This document shows, in pieces, positions 56,851 to 64,000 of a stretch of DNA of 64,000 nucleotides. Numbering within the stretch: the first letter of the stretch is position 1; each line of letters opens with the position of its first letter. The DNA is from Rhizobiaceae bacterium (GTDB taxonomy: Bacteria; Pseudomonadota; Alphaproteobacteria; Rhizobiales; Rhizobiaceae): positions 2,483,501 to 2,547,500 of the forward strand of contig JAMLJC010000001.1 of NCBI GenBank assembly GCA_023953845.1, in the 5' to 3' direction. The notes below the pieces were generated by a model. It was not told the origin of the DNA, did not search any database, and saw only the letters and a program-made list of their open reading frames with translations. The translations under genes and the position numbers were made by a program.

Positions 56851-57579
56851 ATGAGGCCACAACAGCAAAACCGGCGCATGCGCGGCCGCAGCAATAATAA
56901 CAACAATAACAACAACAATCGCCGCGGACCGAATCCACTCACCCGCACCTACGAGAGCAACGGTCCGGACGTGAAGATACGCGGTTCCGCGCAGCAGATC
57001 GCCGAGAAATACGCGACGCTGGCGCGCGACGCGCAGAGTTCCGGCGATCGCGTCATGGCGGAAAACTATCTTCAGCACGCCGAGCACTACAACCGCATCA
57101 TCGCGGCGGCGCAGGCGCAGATGCCCATCCAGAACGTGCAGCCGCCGCGCAGCGATCTCGATGACGAGATAGACGAGGACGGCGACGATTTCGCTCCCTC
57201 CTACCAGAGCAACGGCAATGGCGGTCAGCCTCATGCGCACAGCGGCCAGCCGCAGCCGCAGGCCGAGGATGGCTTGGGTCCGCAGCCGGTAATCGAGGGT
57301 ACGCCCGCCGAGGTGGCGTTGAACCCGGAGGCAGCGGGCGAGGAGAATGAGGCCGAGCGCCAGCCGCAAGTCAACGGCAATACCCCGCATCAGGCGAATG
57401 CCGAGGCCGAGGAAGGCGGTTTTCGCCGTCCCCGCCGCCCTCGTCGCGGCCGCGGCCGTCAGAACCAGAGCGGCGATGCCGCGGCCGAACAGGCAGGCGC
57501 CGACGGCGATCAGCCGGGCGTGGCCGAGTCCGCGTCGCCCGCATCCGACGCGCCGGCTTTCGAGCCGGTCGAGAGCTGA
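56851..57579 (+). CDS. DUF4167-domain protein with Asn-repeat N-terminus
   Basis: Protein of 242 aa common in Hyphomicrobiales beside prmC and clpB. A basic, glutamine/arginine/asparagine-rich N-terminus includes nine consecutive Asn codons (56893-56919); the conserved domain follows at about 25-90 (IRGSAQQIAEKYATLARDAQSSGD-type helices and AENYLQHAEHYNRII). The rest is low-complexity and acidic, ending in an Arg/Gly-rich patch (RRPRRPRRGRGR). Such composition suggests nucleic-acid binding, but the function is not established. Confidence 0.88.
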   Translation: MRPQQQNRRMRGRSNNNNNNNNNRRGPNPLTRTYESNGPDVKIRGSAQQIAEKYATLARDAQSSGDRVMAENYLQHAEHYNRIIAAAQAQMPIQNVQPPRSDLDDEIDEDGDDFAPSYQSNGNGGQPHAHSGQPQPQAEDGLGPQPVIEGTPAEVALNPEAAGEENEAERQPQVNGNTPHQANAEAEEGGFRRPRRPRRGRGRQNQSGDAAAEQAGADGDQPGVAESASPASDAPAFEPVES

Positions 57580-57609
57580 GCCGCGCGCACCGGCAATCTG
57601 AATGTGCCG

Positions 57610-57639
57610 ACGGCGGGGATTTCCCCGCCGTTTCTTTTT
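57610..57639 (+). terminator. Rho-independent terminator after the DUF4167 gene
   Basis: ACGGCGGGGA (57610-57619) pairs perfectly with TCCCCGCCGT (57622-57631) and is followed by TTCTTTTT. It ends the prmC-side transcript 30 bp after the stop codon. Confidence 0.9.
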
Positions 57640-57660
57640 GCATGAAGCGGCTTGCGGCGT

Positions 57661-57689
57661 CTTGAGAGACAGCCGCCCTTTTCCCATAT
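57661..57689 (+). promoter_or_regulatory. Heat-shock (RpoH-type) promoter for clpB
   Basis: CTTGAG (57661-57666) and CCCATAT (57683-57689) separated by 16 bases fit the alphaproteobacterial sigma-32 pattern (CTTG, then a CCCAT-type -10). It lies just after a terminator and 93 bp before clpB, a classic heat-shock gene. Confidence 0.65.
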
Positions 57690-57781
57690 CACTCCAGAAT
57701 TGACCTGGCTCAACGAGCAGGTCCGTCAACTTTGGCCAATGTGGTGCCGCAAAGCGGGCCGATTGGGGAACGGAGACAGAT

Positions 57782-60397
<2,616 letters not shown>

Positions 60398-60424
60398 GCC
60401 GCACGATGACGGGCATCTGACAAG

Positions 60425-60460
60425 AGCGCTCCCGCCGCAAGGCGGGAGCGCTTTTTCTTT
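60425..60460 (+). terminator. Rho-independent terminator after clpB
   Basis: AGCGCTCCCGCC (60425-60436) pairs perfectly with GGCGGGAGCGCT (60441-60452) around a GCAA tetraloop and is followed by TTTTCTTT. It is 28 bp after the clpB stop. Confidence 0.95.
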
Positions 60461-60509
60461 GCTGCTCCGCCGCAGTGGCAATTGCTATTGGCGGAAGGCT
60501 CACGAGACT

Positions 60510-60534
60510 ATATGGTTGCATCGTACAACCATAT
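60510..60534. promoter_or_regulatory. 25-bp palindromic operator, MarR type
   Basis: ATATGGTTG (60510-60518) and CAACCATAT (60526-60534) are perfect complements with a 7-base spacer. It sits 12 bp before the GTG start of a MarR-acetyltransferase gene and is most simply the site where that protein represses itself. Confidence 0.75.
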
Positions 60535-60545
60535 TGGACATCGCC

Positions 60546-61493
60546 GTGTCTGAAGACTTTCCCGCCCTTGAGCACATCCGTGCAGCTTCACGCCGGCTCG
60601 TTCGTGAACTCGGCTTCATGGGCGGCGATTTCGCCGGCACGGAGCTGTCCCCGTCGGCCGTCCATGCCCTGATCGAGATCGAGGCGCGTCCGGGCATCAC
60701 CGCGCGTGATCTCGGTAGCCTTCTGCGTCTGGAAAAGTCGAGCGTCAGCCGGATGCTTCGCAAGCTCGTGCTTTCGGGAGACGTTCGTGAAGAGGCGGAT
60801 GATGGCGATAGCCGCGTCAAGCGGCTGGTCCTGCGCGAAGCCGGCGCACGGCGCGTCGCCGCCATCCATGGCTTCGCGCGCGCTCAGGTGGCGGGCGCGC
60901 TTGGACGGTTGGCTCCGGGACAGGATAGGACGGTTCTGGAAGGGCTCCGCCTCTATGCGGATGCGCTTTCGTCTGATGTCGAGAAAGGCCCGGCTTTTCA
61001 GCGGATCGAGATCGCGAGTGGATACCGGCCGGGCATCATTGCGCGGGTAACGCAGATGCACGCGCTCTACTATGCGCGGACATCGGGTTTCGGCCAGCGT
61101 TTCGAATCGGTCGTCGCCAGCGGGCTGGCCGGCTTCTGCGACAGGCTCGACAATCCGCGAAATGGAATCTGGGTCGCGGTCCGTAATGGCGAGATCGTCG
61201 GCTCCGTTGCGATCGACGGCGAGGATCTGGGCGGCGACATCGTGCATCTGCGCTGGTTCATTGTCGATGACGGCGTGCGCGGCGGTGGCGTCGGCGGCAG
61301 GCTGTTGTCCGCCGCGCTTGCCTTCGCCGACCGGCAGGCTTTTGCCGAGACGCATCTCTGGACCTTCAGCGGCCTGTCGGCGGCGCGGCACCTCTACGAA
61401 ACCCACGGCTTTATCTGCGTTGAGGAACGTTCCGGCCGCGAGTGGGGAAGCGAGGTTCTGGAGCAGCGCTTTGCAAGGCCGCGGGGTGGCTGA
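60546..61493 (+). CDS. MarR-family regulator fused to GNAT acetyltransferase
   Basis: Two-domain protein of 315 aa. Residues 1-140 are a MarR winged helix-turn-helix (LIEIEARPGITARDLGSLL, then KSSVSRMLRKLVLSGDVREE and DGDSRVKRLVL). Residues 160-315 form a GNAT domain with the acetyl-CoA motif DDGVRGGGVGGRLLSAAL near 240 and ARHLYETHGF near 281. Such fusions are widespread; the acetyl target is unknown. GTG at 60546 is chosen because it gives the family-like N-terminus and sits just past the operator. Confidence 0.88.
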   Translation: MSEDFPALEHIRAASRRLVRELGFMGGDFAGTELSPSAVHALIEIEARPGITARDLGSLLRLEKSSVSRMLRKLVLSGDVREEADDGDSRVKRLVLREAGARRVAAIHGFARAQVAGALGRLAPGQDRTVLEGLRLYADALSSDVEKGPAFQRIEIASGYRPGIIARVTQMHALYYARTSGFGQRFESVVASGLAGFCDRLDNPRNGIWVAVRNGEIVGSVAIDGEDLGGDIVHLRWFIVDDGVRGGGVGGRLLSAALAFADRQAFAETHLWTFSGLSAARHLYETHGFICVEERSGREWGSEVLEQRFARPRGG

Positions 61494-61585
61494 TTCAGGT
61501 GAACCCCAACATCGCAATGCGCCGTTTTGGCGGACCCCGCCTGTCGGGTTAAGCTGCGACGGCAGAGCTGGAGAACGCCTCGGCC

Positions 61586-61951
61586 ATGACCCTCGAAGAC
61601 TACAACGCCTTCTGCGCCTCCTTGCCGGCGACGCATCATGTCGTCCAGTGGGGCGGCGCGCATGTCTGGAAGGTCGGCCACAAGGTTTTCGCCATCGGCG
61701 GATGGGACGACGGGGAGGGGTTGGCGGTCACCTTCAAAGTCTCGGACATCGCCTACGACATATTGAGGGAGCAGCCCGGCCTGAGGCCTGCGCCCTATCT
61801 CGCCTCGCGCGGCATGAAATGGATTCAGCGCCGGACGGCCGAATCGATGGATGACGGGGGCTTGCGAGACTATCTGCGCGAAAGTCACCGGCTGGTGGCG
61901 GCAAAACTGACGCGCAGGCTGCGCGATGCGCTGGGCCTCAACGGATCGTGA
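61586..61951 (+). CDS. MmcQ/YjbR-family protein
   Basis: Small DNA-binding-fold protein (121 aa) of the MmcQ/YjbR family. The motifs HVVQWGGAHVWKVGHKVFAI near residue 18 and APYLASRGMKWIQRR near 69 fit well. Function is unclear; relatives have a double-wing fold. It follows the MarR-GNAT gene by 92 bp, on the same strand. Confidence 0.88.
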   Translation: MTLEDYNAFCASLPATHHVVQWGGAHVWKVGHKVFAIGGWDDGEGLAVTFKVSDIAYDILREQPGLRPAPYLASRGMKWIQRRTAESMDDGGLRDYLRESHRLVAAKLTRRLRDALGLNGS

Positions 61952-62116
61952 CGGCATGGGATTGATTTCGTGCCGAAATCCGCGTGCGTTTCAGCCATCT
62001 TCATGCCGCGTTCATGTTGGAACGAATAGGCTTGGTTTGACATTCTCCGGCCATGGGGCTTGGCCGCAGCGATGACGCCGACTCGGACGGAAGCGGCTGA
62101 CGTGGAGACATATTTG

Positions 62117-63607
62117 ATGTTCCGCAGGGAAATTCTGCTTTCGGCGATCGCGGCGGCGACGGCTCTGTCGGCCACGACGGCGATGGCGGCCGTGTCCGTC
62201 GCAGACGATCGGGCGGCAGCGCCGCGTGTTGCCCAGGGCGTCCAGTTCGCGCAGATGGGCGAGATCGACGTCTACTACGACCGCTATGGACGGCAGGTGC
62301 TGGTCGACCGGGCCACCGGCGAGGTTGTCGCTGTCGAACCGCGCCGGTTGACGCGGCAGGAGTGGCGCCGGGAGCAGCGCCAGCGCGAGCTCGACAGGCA
62401 GGACGAGTTCCTTGGCGAGGATCCGGGCTACGAGGACGGTGTCGTGCTGGAGCGGCCGCGCCTCCTGCGCGAGCGGCAGGGCCGCTATGAAGAGCGCATC
62501 GCGCCCTACGAGGAGTATCCGGACGAATCGTTCGGCGAGTTTCCGGAAGCTCCGCGCGACGAGGCAGCGCGGCCCGGCGATGAGCCGCGCTCCGCGCGCC
62601 AGCAGCCGATCGAGCGCAAGCCGCTTGACGACGCCGGTACCGCACCTAGGAAAAGCACGGAAACGGCAAAGGCTGAGCCGGGCGACGGCGAGCCCACTGG
62701 TTCCACGGAGCCTATCATCGAGGCCCCGCGCACCGGCATTGTCGAGCAGACGCCGAGTTTCGCGTCGCGGCCGGAAGTGGCGGCGTTGCAGGTGCTGCTC
62801 GACCGCAAGGGCGCATCGCCGGGCGTGATCGACGGCCGTTTCGGCTCGAATGTCGACAAGGCCCTGGCGGCCTATCGCGAACTGACCGGCGACAATCTGA
62901 AGTCCACCGATGCGGAAGGCATCAGGAAGCGGCTTGCCGAATCGGGCGGCGACGCCTTCGCCGATTACCAGATCACCGCCGAGGATGCCGCGGGACCGTA
63001 CATCGCCTCCGTGCCGGAGGATTACAGCGAAAAGGCGAAGCTCGAACGCATGAGCTTCACCTCGGTCACCGAGATGCTTGCCGAGCGCTTCCACATGGAT
63101 GAGGCCTATCTGAAGGCGCTCAATCCGGAAGCGAACTTCAACCGCCCTGGCACCATCATCAAGGTCGCGAATTTCGGCCAGCTCGTCTCCGCACCTGTTG
63201 CGCGGATCATCGCGGACAAGGGCCGCAAGCAGGTGCGCGCCTACGATGCGGCCGGCAAGCTGGTCGCCGCCTATCCGGCGACCATCGGCTCTTCCGATAC
63301 GCCATCGCCGACGGGCATCCACGCGGTGAGCCGCGTCGCGCTCGACCCGAACTACACCTACAATCCGAAGCTCAACTTCAAGCAGGGCGAGAACGACAAG
63401 GTGCTGACGATCCCGCCGGGACCGAACGGGCCGGTCGGCTCGGTCTGGATCGCGCTCGACAAGCCGACCTACGGCATTCACGGCACGCCGGAACCGTCGA
63501 AGATCGGCAAGACCGAGAGCCACGGCTGCGTGCGGCTGACCAACTGGGACGCGCGTGAACTCGCCCGGATCGTGAAGGCGGGTGTGCCGGTCGAGTTCGT
63601 GGAGTAG
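62117..63607 (+). CDS. L,D-transpeptidase with peptidoglycan-binding domain
   Basis: Envelope enzyme of 496 aa. A signal peptide spans residues 1-25 (MFRREILLSAIAAATALSAT). A charged, disordered Arg/Glu/Pro-rich stretch (about 70-215) is followed by a peptidoglycan-binding module (EVAALQVLLDRKGASPGVIDG near 228) and the C-terminal YkuD catalytic domain: HGTPEPSKIGKTESHGCVRL near 462-481, with the catalytic cysteine in SHGCVRL. It crosslinks peptidoglycan or attaches proteins to it. The ATG at 62117 starts the signal peptide; GGAGA is nine bases upstream. Confidence 0.93.
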   Translation: MFRREILLSAIAAATALSATTAMAAVSVADDRAAAPRVAQGVQFAQMGEIDVYYDRYGRQVLVDRATGEVVAVEPRRLTRQEWRREQRQRELDRQDEFLGEDPGYEDGVVLERPRLLRERQGRYEERIAPYEEYPDESFGEFPEAPRDEAARPGDEPRSARQQPIERKPLDDAGTAPRKSTETAKAEPGDGEPTGSTEPIIEAPRTGIVEQTPSFASRPEVAALQVLLDRKGASPGVIDGRFGSNVDKALAAYRELTGDNLKSTDAEGIRKRLAESGGDAFADYQITAEDAAGPYIASVPEDYSEKAKLERMSFTSVTEMLAERFHMDEAYLKALNPEANFNRPGTIIKVANFGQLVSAPVARIIADKGRKQVRAYDAAGKLVAAYPATIGSSDTPSPTGIHAVSRVALDPNYTYNPKLNFKQGENDKVLTIPPGPNGPVGSVWIALDKPTYGIHGTPEPSKIGKTESHGCVRLTNWDARELARIVKAGVPVEFVE

Positions 63608-63639
63608 ACTTCGCGGCGAAGGCGCCGGCTCCGGCCGGC

Positions 63640-64000
63640 TCAGTTGGTGACCTTGGCGCTCGCGACCTTCAGCGAATCGCCGTTCTCTTCCGCGAGCAGC
63701 GCGTCGATGCGGTCGCGTTCAAGCATGAAGGCTTCCAGCTCCGCGTCCTTCAGCACCCTGCCGGTAGGCAGGCGCACGCGCATCGCATCGACCTTGTTGC
63801 CGTTGACGATCATCTCGTAGTGCAGATGCGCGCCGGTCGACAGGCCGGTCGAGCCGACATAGCCGATCACCTGACCCTGCCGGACGCGCGCGCCGGGCTG
63901 TATGCCCTTGGCGAAGGCGCTCTGATGGTTGTACGAGGTTTCGTATCCGTTAGCGTGGCGGATGATCGTCTGCTTGCCGTAACCGCTCGCCCACCCGGCC
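63640..64000 (-). CDS. M23-family metallopeptidase, C-terminal part (5' cut by window edge)
   Basis: C-terminal 119 residues of a LytM/M23 peptidoglycan endopeptidase; the frame stays open to base 64000. Visible are GYGKQTIIRHANGYETSYNH, the biotinyl-lipoyl-like GIQPGARVRQGQVIGYVGSTG and the zinc-binding HLHYE motif. The gene would act on cell-wall peptides in the periplasm, like its convergent L,D-transpeptidase neighbour 32 bp away. The N-terminal half, including one zinc ligand, is outside the window. Confidence 0.92.
   Translation of the reverse strand, partial: AGWASGYGKQTIIRHANGYETSYNHQSAFAKGIQPGARVRQGQVIGYVGSTGLSTGAHLHYEMIVNGNKVDAMRVRLPTGRVLKDAELEAFMLERDRIDALLAEENGDSLKVASAKVTN

Noticed and set aside
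62037..62042. Perfect TTGACA upstream of the L,D-transpeptidase gene
   Set aside because: No acceptable -10 box is found at 15-19 bases downstream; the region is GC-rich.

Overview
The window is high-GC, densely coded DNA from an alphaproteobacterium, most likely a Hyphomicrobiales member close to Mesorhizobium or its Phyllobacteriaceae relatives. The evidence is the rhizobial core gene order in the right half (secA, argJ, comF, grxC, DUF1178, ubiG, lysC, ptsP, prfA, prmC, DUF4167, clpB), a typical rhizobial intergenic repeat near 40.55 kb, and a bacteriophytochrome with an HWE-type kinase. This placement is inferred from family knowledge and gene order; no search was run. I see no tRNA, rRNA, CRISPR array or insertion sequence.

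Left part (1-17.2 kb) is an accessory metabolic region. A truncated aldehyde dehydrogenase, a MaoC-type hydratase and a Tat-exported substrate-binding protein lie at the edge. From 3.0 to 17.2 kb every gene is on the plus strand: an F420-dependent glucose-6-phosphate dehydrogenase (fgd), cofE, cofC and a fused FO synthase (fbiC), then a four-gene polyamine-type ABC transporter, a 6-phosphogluconolactonase, a LysR regulator, a PuuC-like aldehyde dehydrogenase, a luciferase-like oxidoreductase and a NIPSNAP protein. Read together, fgd would make reduced F420 from glucose 6-phosphate, the lactonase would remove the lactone product, and the luciferase-like enzyme may use F420 (or FMN) on an imported compound whose aldehyde product the dehydrogenase oxidises. 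No cofD is present, so F420 synthesis is not complete inside the window. This region is the most interesting part.

Middle part (17.4-33.9 kb) holds a membrane GGDEF-EAL protein, a metzincin-type secreted protease, an acyl-CoA synthetase, a FemAB-like acetyltransferase coupled to a polysaccharide flippase, a TIM-barrel isomerase, secA, a parvulin isomerase, and a heme oxygenase/bacteriophytochrome pair that probably forms a red-light sensor.

Right part (34-64 kb) is mostly core: arginine biosynthesis, Nudix repair, glutaredoxin, nitrilase-family amidase, phosphate transport, ubiquinone methylation, aspartokinase, nitrogen PTS, peptide release factor 1 and its methylase, ClpB and cell-wall enzymes. 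Accessory insertions break it: an ABC-2 exporter, a class III cyclase and two divergent citrate-synthase-like genes between ubiG and lysC, and a PemK/Phd-type toxin-antitoxin pair between ptsP and prfA. Regulatory sites that can be read directly include a heat-shock-type promoter before clpB, strong terminators after the DUF4167 gene and clpB, and clear palindromic operators before the MarR-acetyltransferase gene, the toxin-antitoxin pair and the citrate-synthase pair.
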